From: Sulfobacillus acidophilus DSM 10332
GTDB lineage: Bacteria > Bacillota > Sulfobacillia > Sulfobacillales > Sulfobacillaceae
Length of the DNA: 64,000 nt
NCBI GenBank assembly: GCA_000237975.1
Contig: CP003179.1
Location: 1,612,001 to 1,676,000, forward strand
Direction: 5' to 3'
A program made the position numbers and the translations under genes. Each line of letters opens with the position of its first letter. Position 1 is the first letter of the stretch. Of this stretch, positions 1-8,363 are shown piece by piece. Under the pieces are notes generated by a model. That model had not been told where the DNA came from. It ran no database searches and saw only the letters and a list, made by a program, of their open reading frames with translations.

Positions 1-1
1 C

Positions 2-2194
2 CGACGCCTCGTCCTTCAGGCGATTGATTGGACATTTCGTGAAGGGTCGGCCGTCTTGCTCATCGGGCCCAGTGGAGCCGGTAAGTCGACGTTGGCGGGG
101 TTGGTCGCCGGCTTGATTCCCGGCGTAATCGAAGCGGATATTCAGGGAAGCTGGTCCCGTCATCCGCGGCTATCCCGGCCAGGCCAAGTGGGATACGTGT
201 TCCAAGATCCCGACAGTCAATTTTGCCAATTGCGGGCGGGAGAAGAGGTTGCGTTCGGCCTGGAAAACCTCCAGGTGGATCCGGCCCGGATGGATCCGAT
301 GATTCTCCGGGCATTGGCGCATGTGGATTTACCGATTCCGTTAGAGTTGGAACATGACGTGTTATCCGGCGGACTGAAGCAACGGCTGGCCATCGCGAGT
401 GCGCTGGCCATGGAGCCGCCTCTTCTGATTTTAGACGAGCCGACCGCCAATCTCGATCCCCGCGCGACGGCTCAAGTGTTTGAGACTATTCGCCAACTGG
501 TCGACCGGCAACAAAGTCTTTTGGTTATTGAGCACAAGTTTTGGGATTTATTGACCGTGATGCCGGACGTGGTGATACTCGACGCCACGGGACATCTGCG
601 AGACGCCGGGCCCACGGATGACGTGGTAGGACGGCAAGAGTCTTGGATGAAGGCAGCCGGGCTTTGGCGAGAGGATCCGGTGCGGCAATGGCCGGGTTGG
701 GATTTTGAGGATAGGCCATCTTTGGTATCGTTGGCGCAGGTGACGGTGGAACGCGGTCGACCGCTCCGGCCGGTGCTACACGATGTGTCGGTGGAGATCC
801 GGGCCGGGGAACTGATTGCGGTGGTGGGACCCAACGGAGCCGGCAAATCAACGCTCCTTAAAGTGTTGGCGGGACTTCTCAAACCGCGTCAAGGCGTTCG
901 TCGGCTAGCGACCCAACATCCGCCGGCATTTGGGTTTCAAAATCCGGAGCATCAGTTTGTCTTTGAACGTGTCGGGGACGAGCTGGCCAATCGCATCGTC
1001 GGGGATGCCTTGCCGCCGGATACCGAGGCGCTGTTGCGCACCTTCGGCCTGGCCGACCATGCTCACGAAAGTCCCTATAGTCTCAGCCAAGGGCAGAAAC
1101 GGCGGTTGAGTGTGGCCACCATGATCGCCCAACCGCATGAGGTCTATCTGCTGGACGAACCCACTTTTGGGCAAGACCCTAAAACGCAAGACCTCATTAT
1201 GAAGACGTTGGTCGACCTATGCCGAGAAGGGCGGGCGGTGGTCTTCGCCACGCACGATCTCGACTTGGTCCAGCAGTATGCCTCGACGGTGTGGGTGGTC
1301 CAGCAGGGCAAAATTTTGTGGCAGGGGCCGCCCGATCAGCTCTTAGACCGGCCGGAACTCATGAAATCGGCTCATTTAATGCCGGACCGAGCGGGTTTAA
1401 ATACCGAGCCGATGACCCCTATTCCTCGATTTGCCAGACCGGAGCGGTCGACGGTGTTAACCCGGTTAAATCCGGCCGGGAAGCTGGTGAGTTTTTTTGT
1501 CGCGGTCGGGCTGACGGTTTTCATCCATCACTTGAGCACGGCGATGGCGTTTGCCGGTCTGGGGATTCTCTTGTTGACGGGTTTCAGTGGACTTCGGGTG
1601 ACGCAGGCCATCAAAAGGCTGTTGCCGTTTAGCGTGTTTTTTGGTCTTTATACCTGGATGATGGCGGCTTACGCGGCCGTGGGGCCGCATACCCCGACGG
1701 TGTCCGTGCTATGGTATCACCTCAGTTACCCGGGTCTCATTAAGGGGTTGATTTTAGGGTTTCGGATGTTGGCCGCCGTCACATTTGGGCTGGTGCTGGT
1801 ATCAACGGTCGATATGGTCGACTTGGTTAAAAGTCTCAGCCGATGGTTTCGCGTTCCGCCTAAGTTTTCCTATGGCACGTTGGCCGGCCTCCGATTTTTC
1901 CCGCGTTTTGAGGAAGAATGGCGGCAATTAACCGAAGCCCGGCGCGTGCGCGGGCGAGAAACCCGTCAAGGGTGGATGAAGGTGGTCACCTATGCCCTGC
2001 CGTTATTAAGCCAAGCCGTGCGGCTATCCGAACGGGTGGCGATTGCGATGGAGGCCCGGGGATTTCAAGGGCCCGCGGCGGAGGATTGGCGGGCAAGGAC
2101 CTATTATCGCGTGAGCCCGCTCACATGGCGTGACGGGCTCTTTGCGCTCGTACTTTGGGGTGTTCTCTTCGTCCTATTGACGGTTAAGCTGTAG
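2..2194 (+). CDS. Fused ECF transporter energising module, EcfA-EcfA-EcfT (5' end outside window)
   Basis: Energising part of an energy-coupling factor importer for a vitamin or metal ion, fused into one polypeptide. The reading frame is open from base 2 with ABC-like sequence before the first possible start (TTG at 56), so the true start lies upstream. Order: ABC domain 1 with Walker A GPSGAGKST near visible residue 25, signature LSGGLKQRL and Walker B LLILDEP; ABC domain 2 with Walker A GPNGAGKST near residue 276, signature SLSQGQKRR and Walker B VYLLDEP; then from about residue 480 an EcfT membrane domain with several helices and the two coupling motifs ARRVRG and MEARGF. EcfA1, EcfA2 and EcfT are usually three genes. 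The substrate-binding S component is not in view, so the substrate is unknown. The 3' end overlaps the convergent next gene by 11 bases. Confidence 0.9.
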   Translation, partial: RRLVLQAIDWTFREGSAVLLIGPSGAGKSTLAGLVAGLIPGVIEADIQGSWSRHPRLSRPGQVGYVFQDPDSQFCQLRAGEEVAFGLENLQVDPARMDPMILRALAHVDLPIPLELEHDVLSGGLKQRLAIASALAMEPPLLILDEPTANLDPRATAQVFETIRQLVDRQQSLLVIEHKFWDLLTVMPDVVILDATGHLRDAGPTDDVVGRQESWMKAAGLWREDPVRQWPGWDFEDRPSLVSLAQVTVERGRPLRPVLHDVSVEIRAGELIAVVGPNGAGKSTLLKVLAGLLKPRQGVRRLATQHPPAFGFQNPEHQFVFERVGDELANRIVGDALPPDTEALLRTFGLADHAHESPYSLSQGQKRRLSVATMIAQPHEVYLLDEPTFGQDPKTQDLIMKTLVDLCREGRAVVFATHDLDLVQQYASTVWVVQQGKILWQGPPDQLLDRPELMKSAHLMPDRAGLNTEPMTPIPRFARPERSTVLTRLNPAGKLVSFFVAVGLTVFIHHLSTAMAFAGLGILLLTGFSGLRVTQAIKRLLPFSVFFGLYTWMMAAYAAVGPHTPTVSVLWYHLSYPGLIKGLILGFRMLAAVTFGLVLVSTVDMVDLVKSLSRWFRVPPKFSYGTLAGLRFFPRFEEEWRQLTEARRVRGRETRQGWMKVVTYALPLLSQAVRLSERVAIAMEARGFQGPAAEDWRARTYYRVSPLTWRDGLFALVLWGVLFVLLTVKL

Positions 2195-3185
2195 GAATGC
2201 CTTTAATGTTGGTGGAATGCGGCAAACCGTGTTTGGACGGATCGATGAAGTGCCGAATGCGGGCAATGGCGGTACCGATTTCGCCAAATCCGGTGGCAAT
2301 TAGTTTGACCTTGCCGGGATAGGTGACGACGTCACCGGCGGCAAAAACGCCGGGTAAATTCGTACCGAGGGTGGTCGGATTCACGACAATCGTATTGCCC
2401 TCGAGCTCTAAACCCCAGTTTTTCACCGGACCCAAAGTCGGTAAAAAGCCGAGTCCACCGACCACGGAATCTACCGGGTACGGGGTGTGTTCCCCGTTTT
2501 CCACATGTTTCAATACCACTTGTTGAATGGCATCGTCCCCTTCCACGGCCACCAACTCATGGGGCGTGAACACGCGCACATTGGGTTTCTCCCGCAACAT
2601 ACGCAAACTTTCTTCTTGGGCCCGAAATTGATGGCGACGGTGGACAATGGCCACTTCATCGGCGTGTTCGGCAATCGCCAGGGTCCAGTCCACGGCGGTG
2701 TCACCTCCGCCGACGACCACAACCCGCTGGTTTTTGAAGGTCGCCAACGGCGGCACAAAATAATAGACACCACGTTCTTCAAAGTTTTCGGCGCCTTCCG
2801 CGGGCAGTCGACGCGGCACAAAGGCGCCAACCCCTACAGTGATGAGAACGGCTCGTGCGACGTCAGAACCCTGCTTGGTGGAGACGCGGTAGCGAGGCGG
2901 ATCGCCCCCTAACGGCTCGAGGGTTTCAACCGGGGCTCCCGTGGCGACATCGGGCTGAAACCGTTCGGCTTGTTTAATTAAGGCTTGCGCTAAATCTTTG
3001 GCCAAAATGCTGGGGAATCCGGCGACATCGTAGATGGGTTTTTCCGGATAGAGGGCATAAAGTTGGCCACCGAGTTCCGGTAAGCTCTCGATGATTTTGA
3101 CACTCAGTCCATGTAATCGCGCTAACGTGGCACCAAATAATCCGACGGGGCCGCCCCCAATAATCACGAGATCATATTCTGCCAT
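2184..3185 (-). CDS. Ferredoxin/flavodoxin-NADP+ reductase, thioredoxin-reductase-like (YumC type)
   Basis: 333-residue flavoprotein expected to pass electrons between NADPH and ferredoxin in the cytoplasm. An FAD-binding GGGPVG lies at about residues 10-15 and an NADP-binding GGGDTAVDW near residue 160; the C-terminal GVFAAGDV motif is also present. The CxxC redox centre of true thioredoxin reductases is absent between the two nucleotide domains, which marks the Bacillus YumC-type reductase. The start has a moderate Shine-Dalgarno sequence (AGGAG) a few bases upstream. It is a single gene, convergent with the ECF gene, with an AT-rich upstream region that holds an inverted repeat. Confidence 0.9.
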   Translation of the reverse strand: MAEYDLVIIGGGPVGLFGATLARLHGLSVKIIESLPELGGQLYALYPEKPIYDVAGFPSILAKDLAQALIKQAERFQPDVATGAPVETLEPLGGDPPRYRVSTKQGSDVARAVLITVGVGAFVPRRLPAEGAENFEERGVYYFVPPLATFKNQRVVVVGGGDTAVDWTLAIAEHADEVAIVHRRHQFRAQEESLRMLREKPNVRVFTPHELVAVEGDDAIQQVVLKHVENGEHTPYPVDSVVGGLGFLPTLGPVKNWGLELEGNTIVVNPTTLGTNLPGVFAAGDVVTYPGKVKLIATGFGEIGTAIARIRHFIDPSKHGLPHSTNIKGIPTA

Positions 3186-3251
3186 CTTTGTCGACTCCTA
3201 TTCGTGTGAAGTGGTAATTGGGCGGGTGTGCCCCGCAGCAGACCCGAAACG

Positions 3252-3282
3252 GGTATATATCCTCTAATATACCGTATATACC
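3252..3282 (-). promoter_or_regulatory. Inverted repeat in the promoter region of the ferredoxin-NADP+ reductase gene
   Basis: GGTATATA at 3252-3259 and its exact reverse complement TATATACC at 3275-3282 flank a TATATT-like hexamer read on the minus strand. The block sits about 70 bases upstream of the reductase start in an otherwise GC-rich area. It could be an operator overlapping a -10 element, or simply the AT-rich promoter core. No regulator is identified. Confidence 0.4.
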
Positions 3283-3289
3283 GATCATT

Positions 3290-3660
3290 TTCCATGATAG
3301 GCGAAACGACGTGATTCCCGGATTTGCAATGTCTCGTCCTGAAAAGGTTTTGAGGACTCCACAAGAGACGCGGCGGGTGTTCGGGTAGAACGTCCTTCGG
3401 GGGTCATCGGTCCGGACATTTCACCCAACTTTCGACGTACCCTCGGCTTAAAATCGGCGGGCGATTCCGTGCCCTCAGCCCAGAGTACCAACCAGACATC
3501 GATCCGCGTAAAGATCGGCCATAAAATTTGGTCTACAATGCGTAATGGGCAACCACTTTTATTGTCCTTCGGCCCACATCGCCACCAGCGGTCAGATTTG
3601 ACGCGCCTCCTTACCGATGCGAATCGCCGCCCAATCACCCCAGCGCGTCCGGGTTGTGGC
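3290..3660 (-). pseudogene. Decayed IS4-type (DDE) transposase relic, copy A
   Basis: Minus-strand translation contains MADLYADRCLVGT, which resembles the IaxLYxxRWxIExfF block of IS4/IS5-family DDE transposases, but the same frame hits a stop a few codons later. The DNA matches a second relic at about 5320-5815: 3485-3524 and 5513-5552 differ at only a few of 40 bases, and further matches flank this core on both sides (for example 3574-3648 against 5736-5808). No full-length frame, start or terminal inverted repeats could be defined. Boundaries are approximate and were set by similarity between the two copies. Confidence 0.5.
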
Positions 3661-4621
3661 CTATTCATTCTAATCAGGGCGGTGAGCAACGTTTGAGGGC
3701 CATCATGGCGGATTGGCCCCCGTTTTTTGACACGAACGTTCTCTCTAGGGCATTCGTGGGGCGATTAGGCACACAGCGGGGGGCCACTGAGCTTGGCCGT
3801 CGCTACGGCGTGCCGCCCCTGCGCGCGAGACCGATACCTTAAGGATCTATGCAGGAGGCGCTAGTTATAGAATTCAATCCACCGGGTAGAATTTAACCAG
3901 CGAGTCGTACGCGAAGTGCGAGAAACCGATCATGCGACCCTGGTGACCCGGTAATATCAGCTGAACCTTTCATAGTGCACCCGTGGGTACGGTGCCTTAA
4001 CCGCAGAATATCCGGATCCGCATGGACATCACGCCTGAAGAAGAATAACACATGCAGGAGACGATCTTTCCAGAGGAAAAAACCTGGTCCGGTATTTTGT
4101 CGCGTTTTAGAGGCTGTTTTGTGCGTCAGAGATCCCGTTGCACATGGAAGTCCGAGGTGCTTCCTGTGTGAGCGGCAGGATCTCATCCGCGAGGGCCTCG
4201 AAATTCCAGACATGCCTGGTGGGGGTCGGGGCTTGGACTAACCGGCGTTCCGACCGTTTTGGGTGCCCACAAGGCGCAGCACCCGGGCGGCATCGAGCGC
4301 GCCTCGGCGGGCCCCGAGCGGCTTAAAGGCGGTTGTGGGCAGGCATACCAACGAGGCTATACGTAACGGGGTGAATGGCGCGGTGCAGCCACACCAAGGA
4401 AGGTCCGGCCTATTGCGATCACCGGGCGTCGCCTAATCGAAGCACGCCAACCGCAGCCACTTTTTGGCAACGTGTGTTTGGTTCGCGGATCCGCAAGCAA
4501 AATAAGTAGAAGAGCAATGCTCCCTATCCAAGACGGGGAATTTAGTGTAAAACAAAAGCACCAACACCGATGCCGCATAGACTTTATTGACTGGAAATGC
4601 TAAAGTCGGCCATGCCGTAAG

Positions 4622-4906
4622 GAGGGCTTCAGGATTCGTCCGGAGACCGAAGCTCAATTAGCGCTTTATCGGTTTGCACGAGCGCTTGCAACCCTTGACG
4701 TCGTCGATGCCTTGTATGGATTCAAGGTGGTAGCGGAGATGCACGCCTGGGTTGTCATGCGGAGCTTGGCGCGGGCGGACCGCCTTGCGGTATTTGCCGC
4801 GCAAATCGAAACGGATCCCGATTTTTTGCTCGTGCTACACCTTACAGACTCGCGTGAGACCGTGCCGGCCGATGCCGAGCAAATTGACCTGAAACTAGCG
4901 ATATGA
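4622..4906 (+). other. Small orphan reading frame, possible gene remnant
   Basis: An open frame of about 95 codons follows a strong AAGGAGG at 4619-4625 but has no ATG, GTG or TTG at the right distance; an ATT codon is correctly spaced, and the first ATG is at 4712 (64 residues from there). The translation is protein-like, amphipathic and acidic near the end (for example RPETEAQLALYRFARAL), unlike a random frame. A second frame starts with ATG at 4903, overlapping the stop as ATGA, but soon loses protein-like composition. I do not recognise a family. It lies in the decayed 3.2-6.0 kb stretch and may be a fragment of a mobile or accessory gene. Confidence 0.35.
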
Positions 4907-5319
4907 GCTCGCGATTGTCTCACGCCGCCCAACTGGCCGCGTATTTGGACTTGGAGCATGCATCGCGTCGGGCTCGCTATGAGGGGTGGGTGCCCTGCCC
5001 TCAAATCAAGAGTTGGTCGATGCCGGGAACAATCTTGCCCAAGTCCTCTCTGACATTACCTGAACCGGGCCTCTACCGATACTTGATATTAATAATCAGC
5101 ACTTTTTAGAGTTTGCCAACAGGCGTTTACCCTGTTTTCGTCCTGAGGTCCGTTGCCGTCCGCGCAAATAAAGCGGCAACCATCGTTGCGGAAATCCGGC
5201 AGGGCCGGATCGCCTTACGTTACTTTAGCACGACGGTACAAACAGGGAGGTTGCTATCTTGCCTATCCGTTATGCTATGATAAGGTTGTGCTTCAACGAC
5301 CCTGCCTTCGTAATGATTC

Positions 5320-5815
5320 CTGGTTTTGTCATCCGTTCTCCTGAAAAGTTTTTAAGGATCCCATAAGAGAAGCAGCGGGAGTGAACGACTTCCGGGGTGT
5401 CCGTTCATCGGGTCCAAATAACGGACCGTCCAAAAGGCGTATGTCCGTTGATGGACCCGTATCGGCTGGAAACCTCCGGGCGCTCTCGCGGCATCGGCCC
5501 ATAACCCTAAAAGTACCAACCAGATATCGGTCCGCGTAAAGATCAGCCATAACCGATCTGCCTATCCGCGCGGGTGAGGAGGCCCGCGGAGGCGAAAGCC
5601 GCCGCGCTCTCTATTTTTGCGGTCCTTAAACAGATCTTCGATGGGCAACCGTCGGCATACGCCCGAATAATTTGTTCCCGCCGTCAAGTGTGCTCAATTC
5701 GTAACGAGAAACCGCGGTTCTTTGTCGCACTTCGGCCCAGGCCGCCATTAACCGCCAGAGTGCCGCGCCTCATTGCCCATGCGAATGGCCGCCCAATCGC
5801 CTCATCGTGGTCGTT
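5320..5815 (-). pseudogene. Decayed IS4-type (DDE) transposase relic, copy B
   Basis: The minus strand encodes MADLYADRYLVGTFRVMGR, the same IS4/IS5-like block as copy A, here in a slightly longer open frame (5329-5550). It carries about 100 extra bases between the conserved core and its upstream conserved part compared with copy A. Neither copy can make a full transposase. Together they show that this gene-poor segment has been a landing site for insertion sequences that later decayed. Boundaries are approximate. Confidence 0.5.
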
Positions 5816-6044
5816 CGTCGGCGTTTCAACCCAGCGGTCCGCCGCGCAAAATCCGTAAGTAAGACGGCGTACATCCGTCACGCGTTGAATAACCCTCCCG
5901 ACGTGAGTGTTGGTATGGTGTTTAAATCGTCGGCGTTTGTCCTTTGTGTTGCAACATAATTTTCGGTTAATCTGCCCTAAAAGCGGGGATGACTCCGTGG
6001 GCGTGAATTCCCTCGGACGTGCGCCGGCGGCGACTACAGGCCCT

Positions 6045-6911
6045 TTATGCCTCGGAGGGCCAGGAACCGGCAACAATGCCGACCATCATGATGCCGATAC
6101 CGAGCCATTCCACCAATGGCACCGGTTCCTTGAGGCCGAGCCAGGACACCACGACGGCGACCGGTAATTCAAAAGAGGCAAGGATGGCGGTCGCCGCGTG
6201 GCTTAAACGGGGCGTCGCCCGGTATATCAATAACATCGGAATAAATTGGCTAAAAAGGCCGATGAGACTGCCCCATATCCAACCCCGTGTCATGTGTCCC
6301 ATAAAGGTCCATCCCCGGTAACCGACGATGATTAGAAACGCCCCGAACAGGGTTGATTCAAAGGCGCGGCGCCAAAGGGGTGCGCTTTCCGAAAACCGTG
6401 ACGACCCGTAAAGGGCAACGGCATAAGAAAGGCCGGCTAGTAGTCCGAGTCCCGTGCCGATGAGCGGCCAACGATTAGGCAGTTGCAGGATTTGCAGCAC
6501 CGTGCCTGCAATGATGGCGGCGATGGCTCCGATTTCTCGGCGGCGGAGGGGAGAACCGCCGAAGATGCGGCTTATGACCGGTAACATCCACGTAAACTGA
6601 AAGAGTAACGTAATGGCGACCGGCCCGGATAACCATTTTAGGGCTTGATAATAGGTTAAAGCGGTAAGACTCCCGGCCCCGCCGACAAGGACGGTCCACC
6701 TCCGCTCCGAACGGGTTAGGGGTCGCTCTCGATGCAGACGACTGCCCAACCAGAATCCGAGGAGCGGAATCGGATACTGCCCCACCGTCAGCCACGAAAT
6801 GTCGATGCCTTGAAGGGAGGCCCATTTCACCAAAGGGGTGACCAAGCCGTAGGACGTCGCGGCGATTAAAACCATCGTCATGGGGATCCACACGGTGCGG
6901 CGCTGTCTCAC
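6045..6911 (-). CDS. EamA/DMT-superfamily permease
   Basis: 288-residue integral membrane protein with about ten hydrophobic helices arranged as two EamA repeats, the standard size of drug/metabolite transporters. The second repeat ends with the typical ELPVAVVVSWLGLKEP block. The substrate cannot be told from sequence; relatives export amino acids, nucleobases or small drugs. Its start overlaps the stop of the upstream glycosyltransferase by four bases (ATGA, 6908-6911), so the two form one minus-strand operon with coupled translation. Confidence 0.88.
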   Translation of the reverse strand: MRQRRTVWIPMTMVLIAATSYGLVTPLVKWASLQGIDISWLTVGQYPIPLLGFWLGSRLHRERPLTRSERRWTVLVGGAGSLTALTYYQALKWLSGPVAITLLFQFTWMLPVISRIFGGSPLRRREIGAIAAIIAGTVLQILQLPNRWPLIGTGLGLLAGLSYAVALYGSSRFSESAPLWRRAFESTLFGAFLIIVGYRGWTFMGHMTRGWIWGSLIGLFSQFIPMLLIYRATPRLSHAATAILASFELPVAVVVSWLGLKEPVPLVEWLGIGIMMVGIVAGSWPSEA

Positions 6912-8065
6912 ACCGGGTCCTCGCCGACGAGCTGGTGATAGAGCTCGTGAAATTGGCCGGCGACCGCCTCCGGACTATAACGGGCGAACACTCGTTCGCG
7001 ACCCCGGCGGCCTAACTCCCGACATAGGGACGGCGACTGGTATAGGTGGTCCAAAGCGTCGCCGAGGCGGGCGGGATCTCCTTCCGGGACGATCAGTCCC
7101 GCATCGCCGATGACATGCGGGATTTCACCGCTATCGGTACCGATGACCGGAATTTCACACGCCATGGCCTCAATCAAAATGCGTCCGAACTGTTCTTTCC
7201 AGTGGGGGGTGGTGCGTGACGGCAAGACTAAACAATTGAGAGCTGCCAGGAGCTCCGGCATCTGTTCGGTGCTCACCCAGGGAATCCAATGGATACGGGA
7301 ATCAATACCGAGTTGCCGGGCCGTTTCTTGCCCGGGGCTTTTCCACGGTCCATTGCCGGCCACCACGAATTCCATGGTCCCCGATCGCAAGCGCGGGGCT
7401 AGGGCCGCGAGTAAGTCGTCGAGTCCTTTTTCCGGAACCAGGCGTCCCACATAGCCGACCAAAAATTGGGTTGCCGGTAGCCCCCAACGTGCGCGGGCGG
7501 AATCTTGCGGACGAGGAAAAAAATGTGATAGGGGAGTGGCCAACGGGATAACCCGGGCGCGTCCCTGATAGCCTTTTTGCCGTAAAACCGCTAGCGCTTC
7601 TTGGTTACCGGCGATGGCGGCGTCGGCGGTATGAAACACATAACGCTCGAGCGCCCGAAAGGGCCAGGGGTATTGCTTAAAGATATTTTGCCAGGTTTGA
7701 AAGATGAGCCGGGGCCGCCCCTCTCGCCGGGCGAGCCAAAAAGCCTGGCTCGTCACCCAACTATAGTGCTCTTCATCCACATGTAAAATATCCGGCTGAA
7801 ATTGGGCAATGGCCCGTCCTAACCCGCGATAGCCGTGAAAGTGATTACGCCCGGATAAATATTGGGACAGAAAGAACCACTGCACCCGGTCGTCGTCCAA
7901 AGACGGTTCAAAACGCCAGGGAGCCCACGCCCGCCCGGTTACGATGCCGACTTCATGTCCGTAGCGTGTGGCCAGGGCAATAATTTTTGTTCGATAAGAC
8001 GGGGTAATGGCCGCTTTCGAAACCCACAAAATTCGCGTATGCGCCACCTCATTCCAACGGCACAC
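6908..8065 (-). CDS. Glycosyltransferase family 4 (group 1)
   Basis: 385-residue cytosolic GT-B glycosyltransferase. The C-terminal half carries the GT4 nucleotide-sugar features: GYVGRLVPEKGLDDLL, then IEAMACEIPVIGTDSGEIPHV, the usual E-x7-E type donor-binding region. The N-terminal acceptor domain begins RILWVSKAAI. The acceptor and sugar are unknown; candidates are cell-surface glycans or glycolipids. Translation may start at ATG 8065 or at GTG 8047, closer to the conserved N-terminus; neither has a convincing Shine-Dalgarno sequence. It is cotranscribed with the EamA permease. Confidence 0.85.
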   Translation of the reverse strand: MCRWNEVAHTRILWVSKAAITPSYRTKIIALATRYGHEVGIVTGRAWAPWRFEPSLDDDRVQWFFLSQYLSGRNHFHGYRGLGRAIAQFQPDILHVDEEHYSWVTSQAFWLARREGRPRLIFQTWQNIFKQYPWPFRALERYVFHTADAAIAGNQEALAVLRQKGYQGRARVIPLATPLSHFFPRPQDSARARWGLPATQFLVGYVGRLVPEKGLDDLLAALAPRLRSGTMEFVVAGNGPWKSPGQETARQLGIDSRIHWIPWVSTEQMPELLAALNCLVLPSRTTPHWKEQFGRILIEAMACEIPVIGTDSGEIPHVIGDAGLIVPEGDPARLGDALDHLYQSPSLCRELGRRGRERVFARYSPEAVAGQFHELYHQLVGEDPV

Positions 8066-8187
8066 ATTATATCACGGCGGATTCTGGCGAATTGTGGGAA
8101 GTCCACAAAAGACTGGGGAAAAGGGGACAAGCCGGTGCCTTCGACAGCTGACGGACAGAGGCGGGTTTAGACGGCGGGGGACGGCAA

Positions 8188-8216
8188 CTGACAGCCGGGC
8201 CGCCGTCGGGTAACGT
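8188..8216 (+). promoter_or_regulatory. Putative sigma-A promoter before the first c-di-AMP riboswitch
   Basis: CTGACA (8188-8193), a 17-base spacer and TAACGT (8211-8216) would start transcription near 8223, at the first base of the riboswitch P1 stem. The -35 box is close to consensus and the -10 box is weak. Position relative to the riboswitch is the main support. Confidence 0.45.
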
Positions 8217-8218
8217 AG

Positions 8219-8340
8219 GGATGCCGAATTGTCGCGGCTGCGACACACGGGGGACCCAATCACGGGGTGAATCGGCCGTTTATTAGCCGTAGGGCCTACC
8301 TCTCCTTGCCCGAACCCGACAGCTAACCCCGGAGGCAAAG
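8219..8340 (+). promoter_or_regulatory. c-di-AMP riboswitch (ydaO-yuaA class)
   Basis: The leader carries the conserved blocks of the ydaO class in order: GCCGAATT (8223-8230), a hairpin GTCGCGGCTGCGAC, GGGGACCCAATCA, GGGGTGAAT, GTAGGGC, CCCGAACCCGACAGCTAAC and a closing GGAGGC. The class binds two c-di-AMP molecules and normally switches expression off. No intrinsic terminator follows. A CCTCTCC stretch inside the aptamer could pair with the GAGAGGAG ribosome binding site of the next gene, so control of translation is possible (inference). The gene below encodes a secreted cell-wall protein, a known target type of this riboswitch. Confidence 0.88.
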
Positions 8341-8363
8341 TCTTCGAGAGGAGTTTCGTATAA

